From Aralia elata (taxonomy: Eukaryota; Streptophyta; Magnoliopsida; Apiales; Araliaceae): 64,000 bases of DNA. The translations under genes were made by a program, and so were the position numbers. This document shows positions 46,901-59,828 of this stretch, in pieces. Location of the stretch: positions 372,001 through 436,000 of the forward strand of contig JAVJAP010000118.1 in NCBI GenBank assembly GCA_034770075.1, written 5' to 3'. The notes below the pieces were generated by a model. That model had not been told where the DNA came from. It did not search any database and saw only the letters and a list, made by a program, of their open reading frames with translations. Numbering within the stretch: the first letter of the stretch is position 1; the number at the start of each line of letters is the position of its first letter.

Positions 46901-48227
46901 ATATTATGAGAGAAAAATTACTTTCGAAACATCAAAACGCTACGCGATTGGAAGTAAAGCTAGCAACTACAAGAGGTATACTCTCGTAGTTATAATTTTT
47001 ATTTTTATGTATGTAAATATACTTTTACAAGCAGTTGTAATGTCCAAATTATTTTATGTATATAGTACAAAAGTCCTATTTACAAGAAGTTATAATGTCC
47101 GATTTATTTCTCTTATAAAGTTGAAAATATACTTTTATAAGTAGTTACTATGTCTGATTTTCTTCAGGTATTTAGTAAGAATATTCATTTTATAAGAAGT
47201 TATAATGCTAAAATTATTTCAAATATAATAGCCGAATATTCATTTTATAAACAATTATAATGCCCGATTTATTTTAAATATAGTTGTTAAATATTCATTT
47301 TATATGCAGTTATAATACTGAAATTATTTGATGTATAGTAGAAGGAGTTTTATTTATAAGCGGTTAGAATACCCGACATAAAACTTTAAAGATTTAATCG
47401 TTAAACGCTTTTTTGTCAACATGAACTTATAATCGTGTAGGATTTACGACAAATGTTTAGACCGTTATATTTATCTTTAAAAGATATACGAGGCAAGTCT
47501 TCTATTCTTTTAAACTATATGCAAGTATTCTAACTCTTATGTGTTATTTTTATAAGTTATATATATATGTGGTTTATACGCTTTGTGTGACAATGTGATA
47601 TAAACTGTTGAATGAAAAGTTATTTGTAATATCAAATTGATATATGTGATATGTCAAGGCATGTTAAAGTTTATCTGAAAGCATAAATTATTTATGTGTT
47701 ATTAGTTAGACTTGTTGAGCTGTAGTGCTCATTCTTGCGAATAAACATTTATTTGCAGTTATGACGAACGTAAAGAAGAAGCGTAAATTAGGTTTTCATG
47801 TTAAGTACTTATTATTTGTTTGAAGTTATAATGACAGTTGTAAGACGAACAAGCAAACCTTGTAACCGAATATTTTAAAATGATATTATTTATTATCATC
47901 AAATGTTGTTATGTTTTTACTTTGATATAACTTAGAATTATTAAGATCTATTAATCACAATGAGGGTATTGGTAATATGGACTGATCATGTTATGCCGAT
48001 ACTCTGAACTTCAGATAAATAGTAAAACATTAATACAATGTTGATAAAGAACTATACATCTGAGTGAGGGTATTAAATGATATTGGGAGTTTTGTAACTA
48101 CCGATGTTACACTTAATGAGCGCCAGTAAGGTGCCACCTTTACCGGAATGCACCCCTCAGTTCTAAGAATAATCTTATCATTAATACTATGAATTTCAGA
48201 TGGATAGGAATTATTAATATGAAAGAG
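40999..48227. repeat. Right arm of the giant inverted repeat (pairs with 31461-38713)
   Basis: Reverse-complement copy of the left arm. The inner end matches at ACTATACGCCGCATGCAATC. The outer end stops at ATTAATATGAAAGAGA (48227), where a copia-like LTR takes over, while the left arm's own element continues for another ~1.8 kb. Confidence 0.92.
41460..48227 (+). mobile_element. Non-coding Ty3/gypsy-like LTR element (LARD-type), right copy, 3' truncated
   Basis: LTR 41460-44162 (TGTAGTGCCC to GGGGGCGTCA, 2703 bp), primer-binding site TGGTATCAGAGC at 44167-44178, interior 44163-46088, second LTR from 46089 (TGTAGTACACC) and truncated at 48227. The interior has no gag or pol. At its end the segment GAGGACGAAATTCTTATAAG occurs twice (about 45956 and 46059), each followed by an LTR-start-like sequence, so the polypurine/LTR boundary has been duplicated. 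Confidence 0.87.
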
Positions 48228-48360
48228 AATTTCCGCCCTCTTTGGTGTGTTGACTGCTTGTTGGGTTGTGCTGCCAAGATGAACTTTGATCTTCTTCATC
48301 TTCTAGTACTTGGCAGCTGGTTCTGATCTTCTTCTGGATGCTACTGATGATGGTCGTTGA

Positions 48361-50182
48361 TGACAGTAGTATGCACACAAGCCAATCATATTTGATAAAA
48401 TGTAATATATACTTTGTAATCTTATTCATTTATTAATAAAAGAATTGATTTTCTTAAAAGGCATTTTACTTTTATCTACATAGTGTGTTATATTAAATGT
48501 GATAAACCCATAGTTTTGAGCAATACTTTTAGAATCATGATGGTGATCATGCTAATGAGATCTAAATTCTAGATAGCTCACAAACTAAAATCGTTCCTAA
48601 TCGTTGGATTACTAAAAAGGGGATTAGTGAATCTGGATAGATTAGTACATACGTTGCTTGCTCTTAAGAAGAGGATGATTGATCTCATAATCATTTGTAT
48701 GGAGACACTAAAGCAAGTATGTAGGTGCTTATTAGAGAATAAGTTCACTGAACGTGGCTCGCTAAGGAATACATAATGGAGTTTTACTCGCCTGTCAATA
48801 GGAATTCCTCGAGTGATAGTAGTATAAGTGATCCTTGGACTTGAGATCATCATAGTATCTTGTGTATGATGAGTTATACTTTGACATGTCCCTTAAGACC
48901 TTTAGGGTATATCAAAGGGTATGATTGAGTATAATAAGTTGTACATGGAGATAGGTGAATGATCAACAAAGAATTTACCACATATAGTAAAAGATGTGAA
49001 TGTCCTATGTGATTCGATAAATGACAACTCAGTAGTCATTGGCCAAGGCAGAATGAAATTAGAAAGGAGTTTCTAATTTGCATTATTTAGAGGTTGTGCA
49101 TTTGGGAATCGAAATACGTATAATTAAATAAAATAAGACTTGACAGTAATTCCATATCTTATATTTAATTGGGACATTGTATGGTAGAAGGATTGAATTG
49201 TACGGTAACTATGCACTGAAAGGTTCTTTTATGATTAATGTTGAAATCTATATTATCTGGAAAGTCGTTGATCGCTAAGGTGGCTTACCCTTATTGTAGA
49301 ATAAATATTATTTATTTAAATGAATTAAATAGTTTAATTTATTTATTTAAATAAGATTAGAAATGTTCTAATTGATTTATTCACAACCGGTTTAATATGG
49401 AGAACCTAAAGGGTCACACCGCAAAAGGAAAATATTTATTTAAGAAGTAAATGGCATAATTGTAATAATAATTTAAGTGTATTTAATTTAATCTATGGAG
49501 ATAGAATAAATTAAATAGCTTAATATTTATTATTTAATATTTTAGAAATATTAAATATAAATTAATAAGAGGAGTCTTATTATTATTATTATTATTATTA
49601 CTATTACTATTATTTAATTCCTAATAGGGATTGTGAATTAATTAATAGAAGTACTCTCTCATGAATTCCTAATTAGATTAGGAGTTTAAAGTAATTAAAG
49701 GAGTTTAATTAGAATAGAAACCCTAATCCTAAATAGTTTAGGGAAGGGTTTTCCTACATCTATAAATAAGAGAAGTCTTATCATAGATTAGTGTTACACA
49801 CTTTTGTATAAGAATTGTGGAGAGTACTTATAATTTTTATAGAGATAGAAACTAGGATTTTGCCAAACACCCATCTTCTTGAACAAGTATTATTCCTTGG
49901 TGGATCACCTCTAGAGGCCAAACACTTGGGTGGCTAACGTTGATCAAAGGAAGGAATTTTAATCGGTGGAATTCAAGGAGAACGCGAAGGAATTGGAGGT
50001 GAATTTGTACCTGAGGAAGCTAGAATTCTACAAGGGTATAATTCTTATTCTCCATCTCTTTCGTTTAATTAATAAAGAAAGATCATGGTGATGGTTTGTA
50101 TAAAATTTTAAAATCTGATTTGATCGCGCTTTCGCTTTATTTATGTAATTTGATTGCATGTTTGCGTTATACAAACCAAACA
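48361..50182 (+). mobile_element. Copia solo LTR with GTTGA target-site duplication
   Basis: Begins TGACAGTAGTATGC and ends ACAAACCAAACA, 1822 bp. It is flanked by GTTGA on both sides (48356-48360 and 50183-50187). It aligns with the LTR at 24491-26303. Solo LTRs arise when the two LTRs of an element recombine and delete the interior. Confidence 0.92.
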
Positions 50183-51884
50183 GTTGAAGCCCTTCCTTCT
50201 TCTGGTACATAGCAGATACAGATGATCACTCTAGATGAACACAAGTTGACTTGTCTAAGTCAGTTCTTTATCTCTTCAGCTTAGTGTGTTCATTTCTTGA
50301 TTATAGAGTTGCTCTTCTAGGTCTACCTTCAGCTCTGGTCATTCTTGATCTTGGCTTCTTGGTCATTCGACTCTTAGCTCATATGCCAGCCCTTTGGCAT
50401 GTCTTTCATGTTGCAGTGAACCTTCTAGCTGATTGTATATTTTGTGTTCTTGCTCTCGTTCACCACACATACCTAGCCATCCGAATACAGTTTTCTCTTT
50501 TGTAGATCTCCATTTTCTTCCAATTGAAAGCTTGTCGTTGATATCTTCCCGTTGCACTTCTTTCCGTTGGAGACTCACTTTCTGTAGACTTGTTTATTGT
50601 ACCACTGAGTATTTTACTTCCTTAAGTCTGCTAATGATAGCTGAGTCAGCATCCATTAGCTGGTACCAAGATAGTGGAGTCACATAAGTTGCTTGTTGAC
50701 TGCTGCAAACATGGTTGTTTGAACCCCACTCAGATTGGTCACTTATTATACTTTTTTATCTACTCAGTTGCTCATCTTGGGATATCAACCCCAAGTGCTC
50801 TAATATTTTTTTAATCCAGCTGGCACTTACTTACTCTACGATCGTCTGGGATGCAGCATGTTGCTTCTGATCGTAAAGTTAACTTGTTTGCTTCAAACTG
50901 AAGTCTGTTGCCTCTAATCGTAGAGTTAACTGTTTACTCCATTTGTGTCCTTGCGCTGCCTTGCAGTCCGTAGAGTGGCTATTTGTACTTGGATTACGCT
51001 TTAATGTGCTTCTTACTATACTGCAGTCTGTGCTCCCTTATGCTTTGTGATCTCCATTTAGCTTTTTGTTCTAGAGCATAGTGTGCTATGAACTATGTTG
51101 AGCCATTACTGCAGTGTGCCTATCATAGAGGATTGCTCTATGTTCTTCAGGTGTTAGCCCTGCTGCTATGTCATAGAGGACTGCTCTATGATGTTCTGTT
51201 GCGGTAGCACCTTTGATGTAGAGGACTGCTCTACTTTAATCTTCAAACATTCTCTCTTATCCCTTGTCACAGAGTACTGCTCTATGATCTTCTTGTTGCT
51301 TTGCTGAGACTGCTAAAGTGCCCCTGTTGTCTTAGGCTTAACTCTACGATCACTTAATCTTGTTGTTGTTTTCCTACTCTACGACCTTTGTCTTTGATGC
51401 AGGTCTAGAGTCTTTATGAATCGTAGAGTGATTACTTGAGCTTGTCCTGTGATCTCTGTTATGGCTTGATGTTTTGGTTGTGCTCAGAGATCTTTCCATG
51501 TCTGATGGCTCATGCTCAGCTTACTTAGAAGTCTTTATGAAGGTTGCCACTTTATCTTTGAGTGCTTCAGCAGCGACTGCTCTACGTTGTTGCTTGATTG
51601 CGGACTGTTCATGGGAGTCGTAGAGTGGCTGACTTTAGACTTTGGTTGACTTTAGACTTACTCTATGAACCCATGTTAGCACAATGATTTCCTCTTTGCA
51701 GTGCACACTCAACGATCCTGAGTAAGTCCTTTGTTCTGCCGAGCCATACTCTACGATTACCTTGCAAGCTTTGTGGTGTGTCTGTTTCATTCTACGATTC
51801 CTAGAGAGTACTGCCGAGTGAGCTCTACGATCTGTTAAGCCTTTTACTGTGCTTGTCTGGCAGACTCTACGATCTTTAGATTTA

Positions 51885-52070
51885 ACATTGTAATGCCGAG
51901 AGAATTCTACGTCTTGCCGAGAGAGCTCTACGTTCTGCCGAGAGAACTCTACGTCCTGCCGAGAGAACTCTACATCCTGCTGAGAGAGCTCTACGTCTTG
52001 CCGAGAGAGCTCTACGTCCTGCCGAGAGAGCTCTACATTCTGCCGAGAGAGTTCTACGACCTGTTGGGCT
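51885..52070. repeat. Minisatellite, ~21-bp unit, with a stop-free frame
   Basis: About nine units of TGCCGAGAGAGCTCTACGTC (with AACTCTAC and CTGCTGAG variants) in tandem. The unit is divisible by three, so the plus strand encodes repeated LPRELYV heptapeptides (frame 51893-52201). It lies inside an LTR and is on the strand opposite to that element, so a protein is unlikely. Confidence 0.85.
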
Positions 52071-52199
52071 TTACTCTACGTTTGCTTGGCAAACTCTGTG
52101 ATGGCATACTTGACTCTACGAGGTTAGCTGACTGCACTACGATCCTTCGCTTGGTTTGTGCAGTGCTCTACGTTCAGTCTGGCCCACGCTTAAACATAT

Positions 52200-52525
52200 A
52201 ACATTTCAGCCCATAAGATCAACGTAACAAGTTTGATCTTCTTCTGTTCTAAGTCCTTGTACATCAAATTCATTTAAGGACTTTATAAAACCTAATGTTA
52301 CAAACATGCTTTGATCAGATAGATATTCATTCAGCTTAGATCAACTTAACATATTTGATCTTTTAAGTCTTTGTACATATATTTCATTAAGGACTTTACA
52401 AAACCTAATGTTACAAACATGTTTTGATCAGATAGATATTCATTCAGCTTAGATCAACCTAACATATTTGATCTTCTAAGCCCTTGTACATATATTTCAT
52501 TAAGGACTTTACAAGGCTTTACCGG
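52200..52525. repeat. Tandem repeat, ~113-bp unit
   Basis: TTGATCAGATAGATATTCAT recurs at 52311 and 52424, with flanking AGATCAAC, TTTGATCTT and AAGGACTTTACAAAACCTAA. A partial unit starts near 52215 and a diverged one lies at 52660-52730. Confidence 0.85.
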
Positions 52526-52607
52526 TATGAATGTTCTTTTTATCATTTTGTCATCAATCAAATCACATATAATGAATAAAGGTAATCACTTGCAGATCTT
52601 ATAACAT

Positions 52608-53660
52608 TCTCCCCCTATGATAATGAGCTTAATGATTGCATGTTGATTCCCAACAAGATCAACTTAACAAGTTTGATCTTTTTATTCTAAATCCTTGTAC
52701 ATCATATTCTTATTAAGGACTTTACAAAAGCTACTGAACAAATATACATTAATAATATCTCATCATTAAATTTTAAATATGCAGTTCCTAACACCATGTT
52801 TAAGATATGAGTTTAAACCGGCTCAAATAATATTTTTTAAGATAATTTTACCATCCGTCTTAAAAACTAGTGTCGCTTTTGTCCCTTTTTTGTAGTGAGA
52901 AATTTTAAAAACTAAAAAACCAAGCATGACAAGGAGTAAAACGAGGAAAACATTGCAATTTTATTATTATAATTTATGAAAAAACATTTAAGTACGAAAG
53001 CTAATATAATTATACAATTAAATTTATTAATAATATTAATACAGTTAAATCACGTAATTTGATAAGATTTGAAATTTTAATGAATTTTAAATTATGTAGC
53101 ACACTAATTTATTAAGGATATTCACAACTATTATTAATACATTTAAATAGCATAATAAGCTTTCAAATTTTACTTAATTATTATTTAATTAAAATTGTTT
53201 AGTATTGATAATTTGGAACCACATTTAATTTTGAGTGAAACCAAATTTATGTTAATTATATAAAATAATAAAATTTTAACCCCCATACATAATAATATCA
53301 AGTTTTCAATTTGAAATCCAAACAATCTTCAATAGAATGAACATGTGAAAAGATAATCCTTAGTCTCTTAGCGACGATGTGAAGTGCAAAATGCGGTAAT
53401 GCACATATAAAAAGAGAGGCGTGAAGTCATTAGGGATATATTTTGTAATTGCATATTGCTGTCCTATTTAGAATAATTATATTAATTCGGACTCTGTGAT
53501 CACCACAACTAACTTGCCTGAGATAACCAACCTGACCGGTGTAAACATCGTTATTTAATTAATAAAATATTTAAATGACAAAAACACCATTAATATAATT
53601 AATAAATTGACAAAATTGTTCTTAAAACATAAGGCGGGCACAAGGAGGTAATGTTTAGTA
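52608..53660. other. Element remnant then AT-rich intergenic DNA
   Basis: The first ~200 bases are the polypurine tract and leftover interior of the copia-like element. The rest shows no gene or recognisable element. Confidence 0.55.
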
Positions 53661-53663
53661 CAG

Positions 53664-53665
<2 letters not shown>

Positions 53666-53723
<58 letters not shown>
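53666..53723. repeat. Compound microsatellite (TA)n(GA)n
   Basis: About 19 TA units followed by about 9 GA units. Confidence 0.95.
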
Positions 53724-53730
53724 TTATGTT

Positions 53731-53914
53731 ATGTATTGTAATAAATTTATGTCGAATTATAATTGTGAAAATTATTAATATATGAGATTGGTAAAAATTA
53801 TAGAAAGACCCTACTTATTACACATTTTTTAAAAAAGATTATCACTAATACTTATCTATGTAATTGATATTTAGAAAGTCAACATAAATTTTCGCAATAT
53901 ATATTATTTTTCTA
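53731..53914 (+). repeat. Dispersed repeat, copy 2 of 2 in the window
   Basis: Same orientation and extent as 17153-17335, with shared strings as listed there. Preceded by a microsatellite. Confidence 0.75.
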
Positions 53915-55200
53915 AAAGATAAGGAGGCCACAGGGAGGTATCGATAGAATTCATGATAATAAAAGGTTAAATCTTTGGAAATTGATATTTTTACATGAAA
54001 AAAAAATGATATTTTCACATGAATCTGTGCTATATAAATATAAGATCTACGTATTTTTATATAAAAAAGATTATGTGAAAATATCAATTTTTCATAAGGA
54101 TGAGAATGACCGAAAGAACATTAATTGTTGAACTAAACACGTGGCTTTTTTGCTTTATTAACTATGTGAGTCCACCAGACATATTAATGCAACTTACCAT
54201 ATGAATTAGGCCGTGTTTGGAAAAGAAATATTTTTGGAGCACGTTTGGAGCTTGAAAATAAAAATGAAAAATTTAATTATGTATATTTAAAAAAATCAAA
54301 TACAGAGAACAATGTTAAGTTAAAGTGCAATCAATTGTTAAAAAAGATTGAACAATTTTTTTTAAAATTTTATTTTCTTTTCCTTCTTTTTTGCTCGAGT
54401 TTTCCGAATTCTGTATATTCCCTTAAGAATTTTCTATAATGATGGTAGAGACAAACAAATGAAAGATTGTTGTCATATTAGTACTCTTTTTCAGTTGGTA
54501 GGAATTAAGATTAGGACAGAGATTTGATTTTTAATTTGGAAATTGATAGTTATGAGTAACATTTGATATTTCCACAAGTTTCATTTCGCATAATTGTGAG
54601 GTCCGTTTATTATTCATGTGAGAAATTTTTTATAAAACTATCATTTTTATTTGTAAAAAATTAATTCCCTTTATTTTTTAATTCTTACATTATAAAATTT
54701 CAAATTTCAAATTTCAAATTTCAAATGTAACTGTTATAAATATATTACTCTATGAATTGGAATTCAAAAAAGATTTGAGTATCAGATTTCTCAACACAAA
54801 TTAAATATAATAATATTTTCCCTATTCTTCGAGAATAATTCTTATAATAATAATAATATGCAAAGTGGGCCATGTTAGCCAAGAACTAAATTTATGGACA
54901 TATTCAAAAAATCATATTTGGAAAATTTAATTCTTGAGAATATTAATGAAATTACATTCCTTTCTAGATCAATCAATATCAATATTATAAATATAATAAT
55001 TAAAACTCCTACCCCACTGAAAAAATTGGCTGAAATTTTAAGTTTCACATATATTAAGAAAATCAAATTACAGGGAAAAATATAAATAAATATTCAATAT
55101 TATATTTATATTTGAATTACAATATATTAAAAGCTTTGACTTGTGTACTTTAACCATTTTTTAGGACAATTTTTTTTTTGTATTTAAGGAGTAGAACATT
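53915..55200. other. AT-rich intergenic DNA
   Basis: An imperfect inverted repeat (AATTGATATTTTTACATGAA at about 53975 against GTGAAAATATCAATTTTTCA at about 54075) may be a small foldback element. A short tandem run of CAAATTT words lies at about 54700-54725. No gene is supported. Confidence 0.5.
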
Positions 55201-55214
55201 ACCCTAAATTTTCT

Positions 55215-55320
55215 GCTCCTATAAAAGTTGCTGGAGATTTAAGGGAGACTCCACTTGTAATGGAGATCTGAGGACTTCTAAAAGAAATTTTTTGGGATTG
55301 CAGTAGGTAACATTTGATTT
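55215..55320 (+). promoter_or_regulatory. Possible promoter and 5' leader exon of the ELM2 gene
   Basis: A TATA-box-like TATAAAAG at 55220-55227 is followed about 30 bases later by less AT-rich sequence. A possible splice donor (GTAGGTAACA region, about 55304-55312) follows. A leader exon here joined to the acceptor at 59802-59803 would imply a ~4.5 kb leader intron. This is inferred only; no transcript evidence is available. Confidence 0.3.
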
Positions 55321-58084
55321 TATTTGCCTTTTTACCTAAATTTATTTAAATCTTTCTGCTAGCTTATGTTTAAAAAAAAATATATGCATTTCGTTTGTTG
55401 TATATCATGTATATTGTCCCTCTGATTTCTCTTATGTAGTGGAAATGTTCAGAAAGTTTGTGAAAACTATTATATCTGTTACATAAAGAGGATAAATTAG
55501 CGGAAGTTAGGGTTACCTTGATTAGATCATAAAACATTAGACCTTTTTAGATACACAAGTATATATAGACTAAATGGTCATTTGATTCATAGATTTGGGG
55601 CAAATTAGAATTGAGATTTGGATTTGAACTCTTCAAATTTAAATACTATTTCTAAATTAAAAAATTAATATTTTAATTTAATGCATTATTACATCTAATT
55701 TGAATAAAAATATTAGTAAGGAAGAAAATAGATTTGATCTAACTACAAAAATTGGCATCTAAACCTACAGTTTTTATTTGAAATTCAGATTGATCAATTT
55801 TATATCTTGTCATACCATAAGCAGAATAGATCTGTGAATACAGGTGTGAAGAAAGACTAATAGCTTTGCTTATTTGTCCTCTAATGAATTTTGACAAATA
55901 ACGCAAATAGATTGATAATAACTAAGTATTACTACCATATTAGCATTAACAAGACAAAAAATATATGTTCTAACCTAGTTAAGAAATTATTGCTAACCTA
56001 GCTTGTCTTTGGACTTTGGCATTTGCAACTGACTTTCCTTTACCCCTAGCTAGGGCATAGATTTCCTGAATTTTCAACTGAGAAAACAAGCTAGGTTAGT
56101 ACTGATACACGCACGAACATACATACACATATATATACATCAAGATGGTAACATACGAATTTATTAGAACTGATGAAATATTTAATTATACATAGCTGCG
56201 TATAGAATGATACTTCTTAACTAGATAGCTATATGTTTATAGCCGTTCATCAAGGGTTTGTAATTCTAGGGTTTCGAAGTCCGCCGTGATCAAAGCTCAA
56301 TATTAGATAAAACTTACGATTGAAGATTGGTGCCAATGCAATTAGTAATGTGATTGTACATTACATAGTCCGTTTTAGGAATTGACGATTTACCCATTCA
56401 CTGACTTTGGCACTGGACGTTCCCAAAATGGGTACTGTCGGGTCGGATGAATTCAATAATAGACGCCTGTTGACATTCCAGCCTTCCTTCGTAATGACAA
56501 TGGTGGGAATCGTCAGTACTCTTAGATCCATCATTCATAGCTAGAATTCCCATCATTATAAAACTTTATAGTTAATGTGATTATTTCAAGTATATTGAGT
56601 ATCAAACATGTAACGATCATAGTGGAGATTGTCACTTAGATCCAATTATTCATATGACTAGAATTTCCACAATTATAAATTTTTTTAGTTTATTCTGAAA
56701 AGAATGATCATTGTCAATATCGAAATTATGATTTTCGATATCCATATATATATATAATTGTTCCCATCACTAGCCAAATGAAAAAAAGTTTCAGCATAGA
56801 TGAAATCTCAAATGTTGTTGACAGCGAATTAAATGATACATTACTGTAACTAGAATTGTTAAGTGTTTTGGTTTCATTTTGGTGGTTGTTCTGTTGGTTT
56901 TTGTGCCTGTAATTTGGGTGTTTTGGTTCTTGAATAGATTTTCCTGTTTAGATTTTGGGAACTGTCAGATTTTTCCTGTTTGAAGTGTTAGACTTGTAAC
57001 TCAATTTGAATTTTAATGTATTCTATACTACTGACAAAATAAATTAAGAAAGAAGAAAGACACAGAATTGATGTGAATTTTTTTTAGTCCAATACATTTT
57101 CATAGATAAACAACTATCTGTTTTATATAAAATACAACACTTTATAATCCTATTATGTAAGTATTTTCCTTCTTCAAAAATAAATAAATAATAATAAATC
57201 AAACTGGCCTCATAATGAGGCACAATGGATTCAGTTTCACTTCTAATTGATTATGTTTGGCTTTAACAAAAATCTCCGGTCACTATTTCTCTATAAACTT
57301 TTCAATAAACGTTTTAGATGTATCTATCTAGGCATCTCACATCAATGTGGTTTAACTTATATATGTTCAATTCTAAGGTAATATACTACATTCATCTTGC
57401 TATTGGTGCTTGTTATCATGGTATAGAAAACGTTAACATGGTGAATTGCATTTGATATAAACGTTTCAAAATATTTTACACATTCTTTTCGAAATATTAA
57501 TACCATGATCCAAAACTTTATCATCCTAACTACTTAACTTTCTGATGCACAAACATTATTATATGTTTACTTTATAATTTACAAATAAGGAGCATCCTAT
57601 TATATATATATATTTCTTTATTTTGGATCATACAATCAAAGGCTAAGATCAAATTTAATAGAAGGCAAGGATTGACCATGTAGAATTATTTTAGAAATAC
57701 GTAGAAAATATAATTATTTTCGAAATCCTACTATATAAATTAAGATTATAGGGAATGCAAATTAAACTAACGTAACCAAATAAGCGCATTGTGGGTGTCA
57801 AGTAAGCAACGAAATATTATAGTCTGGTTGAAAATTATACACTTGTTGTGACCCTACTCTTGGAGAAAATTCATCTAGTTTTAACTATATCCAACTATTT
57901 TTTATTATATCTTTGTTTTCAAAAAGCTATTCCAATGTATGATCATGTTTCGGATAAATATAATTTGTACCAGATAAATGTAATTCGGACAAAGTAAATG
58001 ATTCGAAAAAAACTTAATCCCATTGTCCTATATATGTGCCATGCCAGTGACGTTTTCCGTTCAAAACATTGTTGCACATACTAT

Positions 58085-58510
58085 GGTTTTAAAACTCGGA
58101 CCGAATCGCCGGTTCACCCGGTTAAAATCGGAATCGGTCGGCACTCCGACCAGGTTTGAACCAATAAACTATTTTTGGTCAAAAACCGGCTGACTCGGTT
58201 GAACCACCGGTTTGGTGGTTCAACCGGTAAAACTAATTGACCCCGTGAACCGGTTTTTAATTTTTTTATTTTGTTTTGTACCAAAATTTTTTTAATATTA
58301 AAATTAACCACTTTTAATAATATTGTAACTCAACTTTATTATGTTTTAGTTTATAAAAAAGATATTTTTTTAAAATTTTATTAATTACTAATAATATATA
58401 TTTTTATATATTAATGACTTCACTGAGTCAATAACGGTTCAACCACTGATTGGACCAGTGACCTATCCACCCGGCACCTTTTTCGGTTCAATCACCAGTC
58501 CGGATCCTTG
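58085..58510. mobile_element. MITE-like repeat rich in CCGGTT words, degenerate
   Basis: Two GC-richer ends (AAAACTCGGACCGAATCGCC at about 58091 and a CGGTTCAATCACCAGTCCGG block at about 58484) enclose an AT-rich middle, with many ACCGGTTCA/TGAACCGG words pairing inverted. I recognise the style from common plant non-autonomous elements; the ends and any target duplication are not clear. Confidence 0.5.
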
Positions 58511-59045
58511 GCACATACCATACCGAAACACGATTTAAGCAACATTGTTTGTTACCCAGGACAAGTTCATGTTCTAGGGTAATTTCTAAGGTAAATATTT
58601 GTATTTAGTCATATTGTCCCTTTATTTAGTGGCGGTTGGTTGTCTATTATTCTCAAAATTTTTTGATAGTAAAGTTATTATTTTCTTTGCTATTTGATAA
58701 TAAACTTATATTTCTAGTGACCCCTATTGTCCATTACACCACACCTTTTCTTTTTTGGACATGTGAGATAATACATTACAGGAACTCTGAACCAAAAAAC
58801 GCCCTAGAAAATAATGTAGAATATGAAATATACCTCTATATCTTCTATATATCTCAAATATGAAAATTATCAGATAATTGCAGTGTTTAATTCCTCTTCT
58901 TCTTTTTTTCGACTCTATTGCTCCAGACATATTAATTAGCAGTTCTACTGATCTTAGACTCTCCAGGCTTGTAATTTAAACACAATTCATTAAAATGCTG
59001 AGCTATGTTTCTTTCTATGTTATTGATTGTTAATTACATAAGACA

Positions 59046-59068
59046 TAAATAAATAAATAAATAAATAA

Positions 59069-59110
<42 letters not shown>
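59046..59110. repeat. Compound microsatellite (AAAT)n(TA)n
   Basis: About seven AAAT units followed by about nineteen TA units. Confidence 0.95.
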
Positions 59111-59113
<3 letters not shown>

Positions 59114-59828
59114 CTGCTGAGCTTAATAGTAAATTTTTTGCAAAAGCACAAATTGTATGCATGGTATAACTGTCTAGCTAATTCTCATCCCTTATATCTT
59201 CTCATTTAAAAATTATGATATCATGAACTTTTAAACTTATTCTTATCAATACTATATCAGTACCACAACAAGAGTCTATTTTGACTTTCTGAAGTTACTT
59301 TATAAAATCTTAAAATTTAAAGTTGATATTAAATCACTTGATGTTAGCTTATATATTCGTTATTATTGCAAATTACTTAAAAAATATTACTAATTACAAA
59401 ATTTATTGAGTTCAAAACTTACGCGAAAATCATCAAATTTTAATTTTAGAATTTTATAGTATGACTTCAAAAGGTCAAAATATAGAATTCCCTCTGTCCC
59501 AAAAATTAAAAAGAATTTCATGTGCAAAATAAAAAATAAAAAATGTTATTCAAATTTTAAGGGTATAGTTTTGTTCCATGTTTAATTATCCTTAAGAATA
59601 ATAAGTTGTTAGTTTAGAACTGACATGATAATGAAATTATGATACTATATCAAATTTGAGAATATTATGTCATTTTATATTATTATCAATAAAATGATGT
59701 TTGAATGAAATTATGATAACGAAGTTGAGGTATTGTATTTAATAAGTGACACATATATTCAACTTAATTTTTTTTCATCTTTTGAACTTTCAAACTTGTA
59801 CAGGTTCTAATTCAGCAAGCCACCAAAT

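Larger units (their letters stand above)
48228..52607 (-). repeat. Long copia-like LTR, minus orientation, split by a solo LTR
   Basis: On the minus strand it begins TGTTATAAGATCTGC at 52607, just after a polypurine tract (ATAGGGGGAGAA, 52608-52619), and runs to the junction with the gypsy-like LTR at 48228. Net of the inserted solo LTR it is ~2.5 kb. It is rich in CTCTACGAT-type words and shares them with 39756-40998. Open frames within it have no recognisable domain. Confidence 0.6.
55321..59803. other. AT-rich DNA, probable leader intron of the ELM2 gene, with small repeats
   Basis: No coding region is supported. Items seen: a perfect 14-bp inverted repeat CTAACCTAGCTTGT/ACAAGCTAGGTTAG (55993-56006 and 56086-56099), the CCGGTT-rich MITE-like element at 58085-58510, an (AAAT)n(TA)n microsatellite at about 59046-59110, and a Stowaway-like end CCCTCTGTCCCAAAAATT at about 59490. 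Confidence 0.45.
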
